NCBI GenBank assembly: GCA_022495995.1
Contig: JAFEMH010000935.1
Coordinates: 1-64,000 of the forward strand
Reading direction: 5' to 3'
Origin: Adenophora triphylla var. japonica
Taxonomy: Eukaryota; Streptophyta; Magnoliopsida; Asterales; Campanulaceae
Length of the DNA stretch: 64,000 bases
Shown piece after piece: positions 11,675-24,158 of this stretch. Numbering within the stretch: the stretch's first letter is position 1; each line of letters opens with the position of its first letter. Made by a program: the position numbers and the translations under genes. The notes beneath the pieces were generated by a model. It saw nothing but the letters and a program-made list of their open reading frames with translations. It had not been told where the DNA came from and did no database searches.

Positions 11675-13379
11675 GTGTGGATTTTATATGTGGACGGCTC
11701 CGCGAGCAAGTTAATCAGTGGAGCGGGCATACTTCTGATCGCACCCTGCGGGGAGAAATTTATGAGGGCCTTGAGGTTCAAATTTGAAGCATCAAACAAT
11801 CAGGCTGAGTATGAAGCGATTATAGCGGGCATGGAATTGGCAAGAGACTTGGGAGTTCAGAATATTGAGATCAATAGTGACTCTCAGCTCATAGTTAATC
11901 AAATTAGGGGGGAGTATGATACTATCAACCCAGTACTAGCTCAGTACTGCGGCCTTGCAAAAACCCTCATCAAAAATTTCACTTACTATGAGCTGAACCA
12001 AGTCATGAGGGAGGATAATGTGGAAGCTGACCTCCTCTCAAGAATAACCGAGCAAGAAATTGGTGAGTTGGAGGCATTGCCGATTGAATTCACTGAGAGA
12101 CTCGCTATAGATCGAGTTCAGATAAACAATATTGAGGATCAAGTAAGGGACTGGGTAGATGAAATGAAGGATTACATCGAGAAGCAAACCCTCCCCGAGG
12201 ACCCAGTAAAGGCTAGAGCCATCAGAGCGGTGTCCGCGAAATACCTCATCCTCGATGGGGTGCTTTTTCGGCGATCATTCACCAAGCCTTTGCTAAGATG
12301 TGTTAAAACTCACATGGTCACCAACTTACTCTATGAGGTCCATGAAGGAGTTTGTGGCGGACATCCAGGTGCTCGCACCCTCTCAGACAAGATCAAATTC
12401 CAAGGATTCTTTTGGCCCACAATGAGAAGGGATGCACAGGAGTATGTTAGAAAATGTGATAAGTGCCAGAGATTTGCGGACATCCCTAGACTACCATCAA
12501 CAGAGCAGACTTTGGTTGTACCATCGTGGCCGTTTGATACGTGGGGGATAGATCTTATTGGACCATTTCCAACTGCTAGAGGAAGCATTAAGTACGCCGT
12601 GGTGGCCGTGGATTATTTTACCAAGTGGACGGAAGCAAAGGGCTTAGCCACTATTTCCGAGGATAACACTATCGCTTTGTCCACGACCACATCTATTGTC
12701 GATTTGGGGTTCCCGAGCAATAATTTCGTATAATGGCACCCAATTCTCCGCAAAATTCACCGCCGAATGTGTAAGAATGAAGGTGCAACACCGTAAGTCC
12801 ACAGTTGCCTATCCTCAGGGAAATGGTCAAGCTGAGGCAGCAAACAAGCTAGTCCTGACTGCCTTAAAGAAAAACTTGGAGGGACGAGGAGGACGTTGGT
12901 TGGACGAGCTCCAGATTGCATTATGGATTGTCCGCACCACAATTAGAAATTCTACAGGAGAAACTCCTTTCTCGCTCACGTATGGGTCGAGGCAATGGCT
13001 CCAACTGAGGTAGCCCTACCCTCGTACAGAGTCACATACTTCGACGAGTCTCAAAACAAGGCAAACGTAAGGTGTGACACTGGACGATCTCGAAGGAAAG
13101 AGAACGCGGGCACATGAAAAATGGTGAACTACAAACAGAAAGCGAAGAAGCACCATGACAAAAGAGTAAATAAGAGGAGTTTTTCGCTGAGACTGGGTAC
13201 TCAGAAGCGTAGAGGTCCAAGGGACCCAACCTGGTTTCAACAAGCTGTCCCCGAAATGGGAAGGTCCATATGAGGTCACAAAGATAGTCAAAGAGGGCAC
13301 CTACATATTGCGACCAAAAGAGGGAGAAGAGCTTAAGCACGCTTGGAATAGCGACCACCTTAAGAGATACTTCTTTTAA
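11675..13379 (+). pseudogene. Archaeal-type RNase H and integrase, one or more frameshifts
   Basis: Frame 11675-12733 begins WILYVDGSASKLISGAGILL, then NNQAEYEAIIAGMELARDLG and INSDSQLIVNQI, the second (RVT_3) RNase H typical of Tat elements. Then come the integrase zinc finger (HEGVCGGHPG ... CDKCQRFADI) and the catalytic core start WPFDTWGIDLIGPFP. A frame change near 12700 moves the rest (NGTQFSAKF, YPQGNGQAEAANK) to frame 12696-13013. After further shifts, pol ends KHAWNSDHLKRYFF with TAA at 13377-13379. All the catalytic segments are recognisable, but the polyprotein is not continuous. Confidence 0.85.
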
Positions 13380-14283
13380 AATCTTTGTAATTTTTTGGAA
13401 GGAGTATAGACTGTGTATACAAAGAAAGTTATCATCATATTTTGATGCAAAAATCAATTCCCACCAGCCTCAGCATGCCTATATATGTACAAAGATCCAT
13501 TACGATCCGTACTATGATCGCGGGGAGGATACTCTCTCCTGCCCGCGTGACACCACCAAAAATAAGTGGATATAGATGAACGTAGGTACAAAGGCCATGA
13601 TGCCCGTGCCTACGGATTCTAGTGGGGACAATGACCAAGTCCGGACTCCACTAATTGTGCGAAGGACCTCGTTAGTGGCCGTTACTCGCATGCCTCGTAT
13701 GTGACAAAGGCCTACATATAAGCCCGTTCACCGTATCGCCACGAGACCCTCACGAAAAACCCTAGGGAGTTTTGAATAAAGGGTCAAATAAGTGAGAACC
13801 TCCAATAAGGGGATACAGATGCCAGTGGTTAAAGGGCCTCTATGCTAAAATATGCTCCTACCTTTACATTGCGCTGACATGATAGCCTCGGCCACCGTCT
13901 GCACGCCTTTATGAAAGTATGCTTGCCTTGGCTACTTTTGACTTACACCACAAATTTCGCAAGGTCAGGGAATAAGTGTAAATGGATGAGAGTGATCAAA
14001 CTAGTTTAACAAAGCCAAACAGACAAACGAGGTTAAGGCCTCAAAGTTTGCCCCAAGGCTAAACAAACGCGATCATAGAAGAATAAGGCTGACTCTCACG
14101 AAAACCTAAGTGGTTTTGAATAAAGAGTTAGGAAAACTCAAAAAATGCGGCAAAGGGCCTACTAGCTTTGCCCGCGTAAGGAGAGTATAAAGTTAATTGC
14201 AAGTCAAAAACGCTGGAAAAAGTAATAGGCAAGAATGCAAGTACTGAGGTGCTCGAAAATTGCCAAACTACTCAAAATAGCTT
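13380..14283. other. Spacer between pol and antisense frame, with diverged repeat
   Basis: No coding sequence is seen. Two related blocks about 345 bases apart (near 13750 and 14095) share the pattern CTCACGAAAAnCCTA followed by GTTTTGAATAAAG, suggesting an old tandem duplication in the 3' untranslated part of the element. Confidence 0.45.
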
Positions 14284-14406
14284 ATGAGACAAGCAATTAA
14301 GATAAAAAGTAAAGGAGCCAAGTGGAGAAAAATGCTTCTATTAATGTTAAGGAAATATTTACAAAGTCCTAAAACTATTACAACAAGAAAAAGCAAAAAC
14401 CCTATA

Positions 14407-17400
14407 CTAGTGGAGCATTCTCCTTGGGCTCCTCGCGGCCGCTCCACTCGTGCCCGCTTCGGCTCCTCGGTGGACGCACCCCTCGCGCCCGCTTCGAGTC
14501 CGGAGTTGGGAAGGCAGCCGTCCCCGCAGGCACCTCAGGTAGGAGCAAGTTTGTTGCTCGGCAGAGGCTGAAGCGGGAGCTGCCCGCTGGGGAAACAGAT
14601 CTCCTATGGCCGGCCCCTCTGGAAGAACCTGAGCCAGGGCATCCCCCAATGATAAAGGGTTCTCCCCGAATCGCAGCTCATCCAATTGGGCGATCAGGCC
14701 CAGGGCAGTCACTTCTGCCACAGGAGGCAGAGAGGCCGCAGCGGAGAGATCCAGACCCTTGACCTCGTCCTCGGACAGAGGAACTAGCGCATGCCCGGGT
14801 ACGCACTCCGCGTCAGTAGCAACCAGTGAGCCGATCACGGCCAACTGCTGCACGGAGAACATACCCGTGGCCGCGAAGTTCCGGATCTGTGTCCGGACAC
14901 CGGCCTCATACTGGGCCAGGCACTCCGCGTTGAACTCATCGGAGTTCTTATACTCCTCGATGGCCTCCTTGCGAGCTTCGGCCAGCATCCTCTCCTTCTC
15001 CAAGCCAAACTGCGTCAGAGGCAGCAACTTCTCGGAGAGATCATCCGCCTTGGCCTCCAGGATCTCCACTTGCTTTTGGGTGGCATCCAGCTTGACCATG
15101 AGCTCGGAATTTCTTTGCTCCAGCTGAAGTTTGTGGCCCTTGAGCTCATCTCGCTGACCCTTTGCCTTTTCAAGGCTCTTCTCCAGCTCGGTCACCCGCT
15201 CCTGGAAGCCCTTCAGATCGGACTCCTTGGTCGCGAACTCTTTCTCCTTGGCATCCAGGAGGGAGCTCAGAGTCCCCACCTTCTCCTGGGCCAGCTCCAG
15301 CTCGCGGAGTTTACCCGCCATATCCTTGGTGTTACTGGCAAGCTCAGCGGACAGGCTATCACAGGTCTCCCGGAGCCGCATAGCCTTATTGCCCACCTGC
15401 GAGGAGGATAGTTAGAGCAAGGAAGGCTAAAAGTGTCAAAGGGACAGACAGAAAGAGTCAAACCTCAGTGAGGGCAATCCCAATGTCTCCCATCAAGGCT
15501 GATGGGTTCTCCTTCTCCGCCACGGCATGATAGAAGTCCGGGGCGAAGAGCCTATTAATGAGCCCGATCCCAACAGCAGAGTTGTGGGCAGAGCGGGCGT
15601 ACGAGTCCACCACCTTCAATGGCGGGCACACCTCCCACCTGTTTCCTCTTCTCCCGGAGTGCTCCCTCGCGGGTGGCCAGGAGGAGACGGGTAAAGCTAC
15701 CGAGCGCATTGTCCCCGCGCGGTGGAGGGAGCAAAGGGTAGAAGCGCGGCAAGAAGCAGGGGCTACGAGAAGAGGTCTCCACCACTTTCTGGGTCTTGGA
15801 GGACCTCTCCCTATGCGTCAGATCCGCCTCTCTGTCAGTCCTTTTCTGGATCAAGCTCCCGGTTATGCCCGGAGGCAATAGTACGGCCGGAGATTGATGC
15901 CGGAGAGCATTGGGTGGAGGAGGACCCCGGGGAGGTGGAGGCAGATTCCCAGTGGTTAGAATAGTTCTGGGAGCAGATAGAGCCTCCCCAGTCCTCCTGC
16001 TCGCTACAGGCACGGTCTTATCTTTTGTGGGGACCCCCCCATCTCATTCTGCCTCTTCTGGGCAGCTTCCTTGTTGGCCCTCTGGTTCTTGGCCTTCACC
16101 GAGCAAAGCACTTAGAGGGGCCATCAGAAGTTATACTCTTCCGGATCTACTCTGGAGAGAAAGAAAAATGGTTAGCAGAGCAGTTCAAAAAATCAAAGGC
16201 AAAGTAAATGGGCAACAGTTTTTATAAAGGAATCAGAGACCGATTATTTCGGGAGGATCGCACTCAGCCCCCAGCATACAGGTCTTACAATCGGCCTCAA
16301 ACTGGTAGTGTTCGTGCACCCGCCAATCGTGGTCACGGGCAGAGGCTCTATTTCTACTGGGGGCATGTGGGCGCCTCTCCTGCGAGGAGCCACCCCGAGT
16401 AGATCAATAGGGGCTCATCTTCCACTATGGCGCCCACGTCATATACGGGCTCCTCCCCGCTATCCAAATAAAGGGCCAGATGCCTCTCTATGGCAGTGCG
16501 CATAGCATCGGCTGAGGACGGGTCCGGATAACTGCCAGCGGCCACCTTCATCGGGACGGGGTGTGAAGGTTTGGAAAAGGGCCATCCAAATCTTGACTCG
16601 ATAACCAAAATGTCCTTCTGATTCCATTGGTCAAATTTGTTTGAGGGAGGAGAGAAAGTCCTGGTGGAGTAGTTCCTAGCCTTCAAGCTCAGGATACCAC
16701 GGCTAATCTGGTTCTGATAGTAGGCATAGAGCCCAAAGAAGGGTAGGTTCATAACCCAGAATCTGCATACTATGAAGGAGACAATGGCCCTGATGGCATT
16801 GGGAGTCAAAGTGCGTACGGGCAGGCATCAACTCCGTGAAGAAGTAAAAGAAAGGGTCCAGGGGCAGCCTCAATCCATTCTCAAACCGGGCCCCATAAAA
16901 ACGCAGCTCGGTTGTCCCCGCGGACATCCGCATGGTCTTCGGGCCGCAGCTTGTCCTTGTCCTTCAAATGAACATGCCCAAGGGTGCGGACACGGTAAGC
17001 ATTGCGGTCCACGTTATAAACCTCATAAATCTCCTCCTCCCAGTCAATGGTGGCCACCTCCTTGGCCTTCTTACGGCCACGACCAGGATTCACATCCCTA
17101 GCTGGCCTCTTGCCTTTGTTCCGGGCAGGGGCCACAACCTCCTCCTCCTCGGAGTCAGAGCTCTCGAAGGCATCCACAATGTTGGTGGTCTCAGCGGCCT
17201 TCTTGGAGGTCCCCGCGGCCCTCCTATCCCCCTCCTCGCGGTCATCCTCTTCGGTCTCCGAGCTCGAGGAGCCAAAGAGACCGGTGGGGTCACCACGGGC
17301 AGGGGCCACCTCCGATTCAACCTCACCGGTTCCAGTCACCTCGAAATCGAGGGGGTCAAGTTCCTCACTGCTGCTCAGCTCAATTGTCTCCGCCCTAGGG

Positions 17401-17904
17401 GCCGCGGGCACAACGGAGGGAAAGATGGTACTCAGGGGCAGAACATCTAAAGGGTCACTCAGGGTCCCCGCGCTCGGTGCCCGCGAATTGCTTGATTGGT
17501 CAGAGTCCATTAGTTCACACTTTTCCCAGTCACAAACTACTTCGGGGACGCGAATCGCTCTCCTCACTAATTCAACGGCGTTCAGAGCCGAGCCTCTCTC
17601 GCGGGGAAACCTGCACAAAACCCCCATTACAACATTTCTCAAATTTACTGGTATCCCCCAACACCAAAACATCACCGTTCCTTTTTACCCTTTTATCCTT
17701 GGCCTCCCACAACCGGGGTGGGACAAAAGGCCCCCATTGGGATTTTTCGCAGAAATATTGGAAGCACTCAAGGGATAACCTAAGCCACCCATGGCCTACC
17801 TTCCTAAATATCCCCCCTGTCCGTTTACAAACGGCAAACAGATCTGGAGTGCTCCCATCTCCTAACTCTATGGGACGGCGGGGTCCAAACTCTCGAGTAG
17901 TCAT
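14407..17904 (-). pseudogene. Antisense additional ORF of Tat element (gag-like/Transposase_28-like plus coiled coil)
   Basis: A gene-like unit opposite to pol. ATG at 17904 starts MTTREFGPRRPIELGDG. An acidic Ser/Glu-rich linker lies at 17500-17100, then LRLPLDPFFYFFTELMPA (about 16880-16825) and AIRAIVSFIVCRFWVMNLPF (about 16800-16740). This resembles the plant family annotated as putative gypsy-type transposon (PF04195). Residues KAKNQRANKEAAQKRQ (near 16080) and a 200-residue coiled coil (15396-14750) follow. A GT-AG intron at 15397-15463 joins ALTE to VGNKAMRLRETC in frame. A second acceptor (CTCTCCAG) lies at about 16152. Remaining frame changes near 17600 and 16820 and several stops look like decay. 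Extra frames of this kind, often antisense, are known in Tat elements; their role is unknown. Confidence 0.6.
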
Positions 17905-18090
17905 TATTCGAAACCGTAAAAGAAAAACAGAAGGAGATGAAGAAGAAAACACCCAACGTTACTTACGAGAGAAAGATTGAGAGAAGGATTCGGAAAGCAG
18001 TAGCACGGAGTTCGCAGCAAGAAATTTCTCTCTCAAGGGCTCTCTGAAGGTTTGGAAACGGTAAAAAGGGTTTGAGGTTTAAGGGTTTGG

Positions 18091-18098
18091 TATTTATA
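18091..18098 (-). promoter_or_regulatory. TATA box upstream of the antisense frame
   Basis: The minus strand reads TATAAATA about 190 bases before the antisense ATG. A pyrimidine-rich leader (18060-17960) and a splice-donor-like CTCGTAAGTAAC near 17965 follow. This suggests the antisense unit has its own promoter, separate from the LTR. Confidence 0.5.
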
Positions 18099-18496
18099 AG
18101 GCCTACCTATACGGGTTAACCCGTTAACCCGTATTAATTAGCCCACAAATCCAACCTCGGACCCTGAACCGTCTCCAACGTTTGAAAATTCGAAAAATTA
18201 AATACCCTTTGCATTTATTGCCCCCCTTGGATGAGCGACACGTACCCCTGTACGTACCACTAACCCGTCTTTTCATCTGCCAAGGGGCCCACCTGTTAAC
18301 CGGGAGGCACGCCATGCAAGGGACCACGTGTCACTCACTGGTGCCTCCCGAACGTTCCCTTTGGCCCATGAGGCCAAGCAACAGACAACAAAAAACGCTA
18401 ACACTGGTGCTCGCTCGAGGAACAATTGGAGTAAACCGAGCTTCTAGTAGCTCCTCACTCAGACCATAAATAATCACACTTGGAGCTAGGGGCCAT

Positions 18497-19333
18497 TGAT
18501 GAGCCCGGATCTACTGGACCGGGCCCGCGCTCGGTCTAGTCCGAGGAACCAGTGACGTAGCAGCCCACTAGACCGCCGAGGGAAGACCGCGGACAAGTAG
18601 GCCCTTGTGGTCAAGACCGCGTCCCTCCTCGCATCGTCCCCATTGAGGACCATTGGGACCCTGCTCGCTGGATCCGTACCCGCATGAGTCATGCCCGCAT
18701 CAACCGTGCTCGCGTCATATATCTTTGACCGCGGACACAACGTTGACCGCGGGCACATGCTGCTTCCGGCTAATGTCGAAGCCTTACCGAGCAAGTTAGC
18801 TTACCGGCTCGACAGCCACTTGCCGGCTCCCCATAACGCATTCAATGCGGCTCGGTCCGGCGCCTACTATTCCATTTAATGCACTAAGCCGGCTACACGG
18901 CTCATGTCACTTTCACCATGTCCCCCGGATACCAATGTTCCCTCCCCGACAGACCAATTAGTCATGCGTGACACGTATAGTTGGTCAAATACCAAAGTGC
19001 CCCCTAGGGCTGATCTTATGGCTTACCTCAACAAGCACCATGGCATTGCCTATAAATAGAAGACCTTTACCCCCTTGGGCAAGAAAAGTTCCATATACAA
19101 TTGAGTAAGCTCTATTACTCTCTAAACCTAAACACACACACACTCCAAAGGTATTCAAAGCCTTATTACTCAGTATTCTTACTCTCACACCCGAGGGCCT
19201 GAGTTGGAGTAACATCCAACTTTGACCTTAACGGTGCTTGTTTGTGTTGTGATCTAGGTACATCAAACCATCAAATATATCCTAGCCAGATATCCTTGAA
19301 CCGCTCCTGACCCCAAAAGCTGTGGCGTCATCA
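18497..19333 (+). repeat. 3' LTR of Retand-like element
   Basis: Starts TGATGAGCCCGG and ends GGCGTCATCA, so the ends form the short inverted repeat TGATGA/TCATCA. Length is 837 bp. A purine-rich stretch (GGAGCTAGGGG) precedes it. It contains TATAAATAG at 19051-19059 followed by a likely transcription start. The partner LTR is not in the window. Confidence 0.75.
19051..19059 (+). promoter_or_regulatory. LTR TATA box
   Basis: TATAAATAG lies inside the LTR, about 280 bases from its 3' end, a normal place for the retrotransposon promoter. Confidence 0.55.
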
Positions 19334-19605
19334 TGTATTATTTTCTAATATATTGTATCACATGACATTATATAATACTATATAACTAAATATAATATTG
19401 TTTAGATGGTGGCAGGTGACAGTCGATTTTCGTCTCCGACGGTGGATCGGCGGCCGACGACGGTTGTGGTGACCGGCGACAGTATTGATGATGTTATATC
19501 ATAATTTTAAATATTGTATACTGCATGCAGTATAATATATTGCTGTATAGAAATTTGTGAAACATTTAATTTAATGAATAATTTAAAATAAAGTGATTTA
19601 TCCCA

Positions 19606-19643
<38 letters not shown>

Positions 19644-20303
19644 AGTATGAATCAAATTCCCAAGTATCTAATTTAGATCTTTAATCCACCACAAAATCTT
19701 ACTCCGTACAAGTTAAATGATGTTGTAACTTGTACGTTAGAAGTCAAAGAAATCAAGAATTATGAACTCATAATATACTCATCCTTAGTCCTTACCCTTG
19801 TTCATAAATTATGTACTCCCTCCAACCCATAATAAAAGTTACATTTTTATTTTATGTTAATACAAAAATAAATTATGTAATAATTTTAAATTAATTTAAT
19901 TCTTCAAATTTTGAAAATGTTGTTGACAATATTTATTATAATGTATTAATAACAAATATTATATTTTTATTATAATAATTAAATTAATTTAAAATTATTG
20001 TTCAAAAATTCTTCGTACTAATTCTTCGTACTAATGTTAAAAAATATGATATTTAATTTGAGACATAGAGACCATACAAAAACAAAAACATTGAATGTCA
20101 CATATACAAACTACTCACTTCGTCCCCTATTGATCCTAATGATGTTCTCATTTTTTTTATTTGTTTGAATAAATTTTGAATAATAATTAAAGATTAAAAC
20201 AATTTTAATTATAAAAATTTAAAAATTGTTATTGACAATATTTATAATGATACTTGATTGTTTCAGGATTATAACATAACACTGATACAATGATCTGTGG
20301 TGG
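19334..20303. other. Intergenic AT-rich DNA
   Basis: No gene seen. Contains an AT microsatellite (19611-19639) and, from 19816, the left end of a decayed Stowaway-like MITE (CTCCCTCCAACCC) whose right end I could not find. Confidence 0.5.
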
Positions 20304-20315
20304 CACTCGATCGAT

Positions 20316-20906
20316 CAGTGGCGGATCTAGGAGTTAATTAATACGGATGCACAAATTACACTAAAAAAATTATTGTCAATAATAGGACGAGAACTCTAGG
20401 CAAAAAACACATTTTTTCACCGAACCATGAATACTACTCTCTTCGTTTCACTTCAAGAGTCCTACTTTCTCTTTTGGTTCGTCCCAGATTAAGAGTTTCA
20501 TTCCATAAATGGCAAATTTTGAACAGTGTTTCGAACATTTATACCCTTATAATGTAAATATATTTACATAAAATCATTCATTATATCCTTATAATGTTAA
20601 CATATTTACAAAAAAGCCAATCAAAAAGAGGTTTTATCATAAATGTTTTAACTTTTACATTCTCTTTCCTCTAATCTTCTACCTACTTGCGATTCTTTAT
20701 TCATTTTTTAAAAAAAATCTTAAGAAGCGTGAAATACTATCCTAGAACCCTTGAAATGAGACAGATACATGTTTAATGGTTGCACTATGTATAAATATAT
20801 TTACATAATTTGCATATAAATTTTAGAAGTGATTTTTTTTTCTAATGATTTGGAAAATTAAGCGGGTGCACTTGCACCCCTATCTCATAGGCTAGATTCG
20901 CCCCTG
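20316..20906. mobile_element. hAT-like MITE with nested MITE
   Basis: The terminal inverted repeats are CAGTGGCGGATCTAG at the left and, inverted, CAGGGGCGAATCTAG at the right. CACTCGAT occurs on both sides (20304-20311, four bases from the left end, and 20907-20914), a likely 8-bp target duplication. The internal 20434-20766 segment is a separate Stowaway-like insert. No coding capacity. Confidence 0.6.
20434..20766. mobile_element. Diverged Stowaway-like MITE nested in hAT-like MITE
   Basis: Ends are CTACTCTCTTCGTTTCA and an inverted CTCATTTCAAGGG. The interior shares the motif TTAAGAAGCGTGAAAT with the MITE at 48969-49633, so the two belong to one family. Confidence 0.45.
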
Positions 20907-20914
20907 CACTCGAT

Positions 20915-21327
20915 CTTGATCCCAACTTTTGATTAAATTTTTTTTTAATCTAGGATCGTAAACTTTTTACGAAGTATTTCACTCCGAATCAACTCCGACT
21001 ATGAACTCATCTCAAGACAAACACAAAACTCATATCCATGGTGGTCCGAAACTTGCCCTATGTGTTTCATGGAATGTAATTTTCAATATTTTCCAGAAAC
21101 CCTATAAAGTAGACATTAATACTGTAGCAAGCATGCATAACTTAAGCAGAGATATTGACACTTTTGAGTTATGTTTGGCCCTTTTTTTATATTTATTTTA
21201 TGTTCTTTTGGGCCAAACTGAAGATTCTTAAGGTCAGAAGATTTTGCCTCTCATAGATTTATTTTATTTTATTTTTCAGTGAGAATGAGCTTTCCTTCCT
21301 TTATTATTATTGAACGGAATAATTTGT
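20915..21327. other. Intergenic; no gene seen
   Basis: AT-rich. A 76-codon frame at 21001-21231 resembles nothing I know and is probably random. Confidence 0.4.
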
Positions 21328-22556
21328 GATGGGCCGAGCCCAGTACCTTACTACGTACCTGGGGACCCAATAGGCCCGTCGAAGGACCAACTACGAAGGA
21401 TCAGATCAAGACCTTGGGTCATGGCCCGTTCAATACTGGTTGGCAGTCGTCGCCATTGAGCGACCAAGCCCATCCAAGCGACGAGCCATTTCACCATCTA
21501 GCCCGTCGATACATCCAGAAGAGATCGTCGACAATGAGCTAAGCCCATCTAACGACGAACCTTCCCTCGGCGCAGTCCGGCACTCGTCCAAGAGTGAGCG
21601 TCGTCATTGAACGACCAACTCTCCCTCGTCGACTCATCTCTCAAGGAGACGACCCAACTGGACGAACAGCTCCAGGTCGTCTCTTTTATTAAGCTTCCTC
21701 AACAAGCTTGGTTAATTAGCTAATTTGGGATAATGTCAGACCTTCTACAGTGCCTTGTTACGCGTGCGATCATGCAATCAGTAATAAAAACAAAAGGCGT
21801 GCAGGTTGACTTTCCCTTATAAGGCAAGCTGCTTATCAATGTCAGATGCTGCAGTGTCCTTACATAGACGGACCAATCCCGACGTGACACGTGTATGCCT
21901 AGGAGACGGAGCTGATCCAATGGTTAGCATTCATCCAATCCAACGGCTCTGATGAAATCCCTAATATCACCACTCCCACTTTAAATAAGAGAGTAGTATC
22001 ATGGACAAAGGTAATGCTTGATTGCATATTCACGTTCTAAAAGACCCCGCCTAAGGGCGCCTAGGCCCCTCTCCAACGCCTAGTTCTAAGCCCCGCCTAG
22101 GTCCCGACTAATCCTGACTAATCCCGACTAGTTCCCGCCTAGGCGCTAGGCCCGGCTCCATCGCCTAGCATCTGCCTAGCGCTTTTTAGAACCTTGTACA
22201 AGATAAATAACAACAAGGAAACGTGCCCTACGTGGATTCTTCTCAACGGATAAGGGACTAGGTCAAGCCTTGAAGATAAACAACCCGATATTTTAGAAAG
22301 ATTAGTTACGTTAGTTATCCTATTTTCTATTTAAAAAGCTAATGGTCGGAACACAAACACACACATTGCACACACCACTTCTTGTACTCCGTCATAGCTC
22401 ATCACTTGTAATTTCTTGAAATATCAATATTACCGTTCGAGAAGGTAGGTGCTCATAATCGCCTCCCGAGGTTTTATGCCGGCGAAATTATCTCAAGGGC
22501 TTTTCCTCGTTACATCCCCGTGTTGATCCTACTTCGTTTTACACCGGTTATATTTC
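21328..22556. repeat. Candidate solo LTR of a Gypsy element
   Basis: A GC-richer block starts TGATGGGCCGAGCCCAG and runs to about 22556. It has LTR-like features: a polyadenylation-like stretch and the CTTGTAATTTCTTGAAATATC and CGCCTCCCGAGG type segments near its 3' end. No internal retrotransposon coding sequence adjoins it, so it may be a solo LTR. The exact 3' end and target duplication are uncertain. Confidence 0.4.
22034..22195. mobile_element. Foldback element rich in CGCCTAGG motif
   Basis: Arms GTTCTAAAAGACCCCGCC and inverted GTTCTAAAAAGCGC enclose repeated GCCTAGGCG-like motifs. It resembles plant hAT-like foldback repeats of the kind also seen at 60921-61626. It interrupts the candidate solo LTR. 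Confidence 0.45.
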
Positions 22557-23524
22557 ATTCCACCTTCCTCAAATTTATTTCGACCTACCTTACATTTAAT
22601 TGTTTTTTCACCAAAACATCAACTATAACTATGATATTTATTTCGGGCCGAAAAGAGGAAGTAATGATTTTGGTTAGAATAGTGCACACGAATTACATAA
22701 TAATGAAAGACATGAGAACGCACGCGCAGAGTTGGATTGGATCCCAATTATGTCCTTAACAGTAATATCGAATAATTGTGTCTTATTATTTAGCTTATAT
22801 AATTATTCTTCATAATTACTCAAAACAATACACTTAATTAAAGTTATCCTTTTTGTTGTAACATCAAATTAAAAACTTACTCTATGATTAAATGGCCATA
22901 ATGAGAAAAATTGAAAGATAAAAAAGAGGGCCCACCATTATAAAGAAAAAAAATGAATGGAAAGAGGACAATGCATCTGAGTCCTTTTACCTTTTACCTT
23001 TTACCCCCACCCCACCCCACCCCACCCCACTCCACCCCACCACCACCCCCCCTCCACACCCACACTGACACACACCACAACTTTGATACTCCCTCCTTTC
23101 TTCCTATTTACATTAACTAGTTACTGTTCCCGTCGGTTAAAATTAGGTTAGCATGTCCTATCTAGGACTCGATCTTGAAACTAGTCCATATCGATCAAAG
23201 TCGGATCAAAGTCGAATCGTGAATCTATTAGTGAAGCAAATTCAATGAAGCAACAACTGATACCATAGAGAACGGCCATAAACTAGAGATGCTTGCCCAA
23301 TTTGAAAGCTCGTTTGGTGGACTTGAAATAACTGAATTTTGAGTTCGTCGATTAAGTGAGGGAAAGTCAATGGAAGTCATAACTTCGTAAAGGTAATTTG
23401 AACAATAATTTTAGACTAATTTAATGATTTGAATGGGCATCTAAAAATTGTTGTCGATAGTTATTATAATGGTATATTGATAACAAGTTTCAAATAGAAA
23501 TATTATTTCGGGACTAATGAAATA
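22557..23524. other. Intergenic with CCCAC microsatellite
   Basis: No gene seen. Bases 23004-23050 are a CCCAC repeat. A one-ended Stowaway-like terminus (CTCCCTCCTTTC) is at about 23092. Confidence 0.45.
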
Positions 23525-23812
23525 CTCCCTCCGTCCCATGTGAATGGACACTTATTTCCTTTTTGGGACGTCCCACGTGAATAGACACTGCCCAAAATGG
23601 AAAAGAATATTCACTATTCACTCCACTCATTCTCTCTCCTACTTCACTTTTACACTCACAACATTCTCTCTCCTAACTATTCCTCCCACTCATTCTCTCT
23701 CCTATTTAATTCTTCATACTCACAAACACCTCCTCCACATATTTCTCTTTCCTACTTTTCCTTAATTCTCACACCCAAAAAGTTGATGTCCATTGACATG
23801 GAACGGAGGGAG
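23525..23812. mobile_element. Stowaway-like MITE
   Basis: Inverted ends CTCCCTCCGTCCC and GGAACGGAGGGAG with TA on both sides; about 288 bp, with ACATTCTCTCTCC-type interior shared with the other members in this window. Confidence 0.8.
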
Positions 23813-24158
23813 TATAATGTACAAAATAAATAAGTGGCTTTTTCAAGATATAAATAAAGTAGACTGTTGAATTAGAGGCCACTATAAACAAAGCCCTCAA
23901 CTTTGGACCAAACATACCTGCAACGAATGTAGAGTTTGGCATTTAACTAATAAAAGCAAGACAAAGAAGATCATCTTTCAGGCATATATATCCGGTTTCT
24001 TTGGTTTCTTTCGTTACGCTCGTGTTTGACACTCGTATTTTAGTCTTTTATTGATAAAGGTCGTAAACCAAAAGCCTACGAGCATTATAATACATGCCTT
24101 CTTAGGAATTTACAAATATTCCAAACAGATCCAGAAGGCCAATCTTAAATCCATATTA

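Larger units (their letters stand above)
8483..19333 (+). mobile_element. Tat/Retand-like Ty3/Gypsy LTR retrotransposon, 5' end displaced
   Basis: Plus-strand order is gag (8486), protease (9390), RT (10200-10950), RNase H (about 11000-11570), archaeal-type RNase H (11675), integrase (12300-13379), an antisense reading frame (17904-14407), then a 3' LTR (18497-19333). A second RNase H and an extra frame between pol and the 3' LTR are marks of the Tat lineage. Its 5' LTR and gag start are missing because the Ogre-like LTR at 6740-8482 abuts the middle of gag. They should reappear left of the window if this is a simple nested insertion. Confidence 0.8.

Noticed and set aside
14424..15411. Plus-strand frames opposite the coiled-coil frame
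   Set aside because: They mirror the minus-strand coding sequence; only the minus strand gives a sensible heptad-rich protein and a splice junction.
17572..17690. Short intron to repair the frame change near 17600
   Set aside because: A good acceptor (TTTTGTGCAG) exists, but no donor at a plausible distance restores the downstream frame, so decay is the simpler reading.
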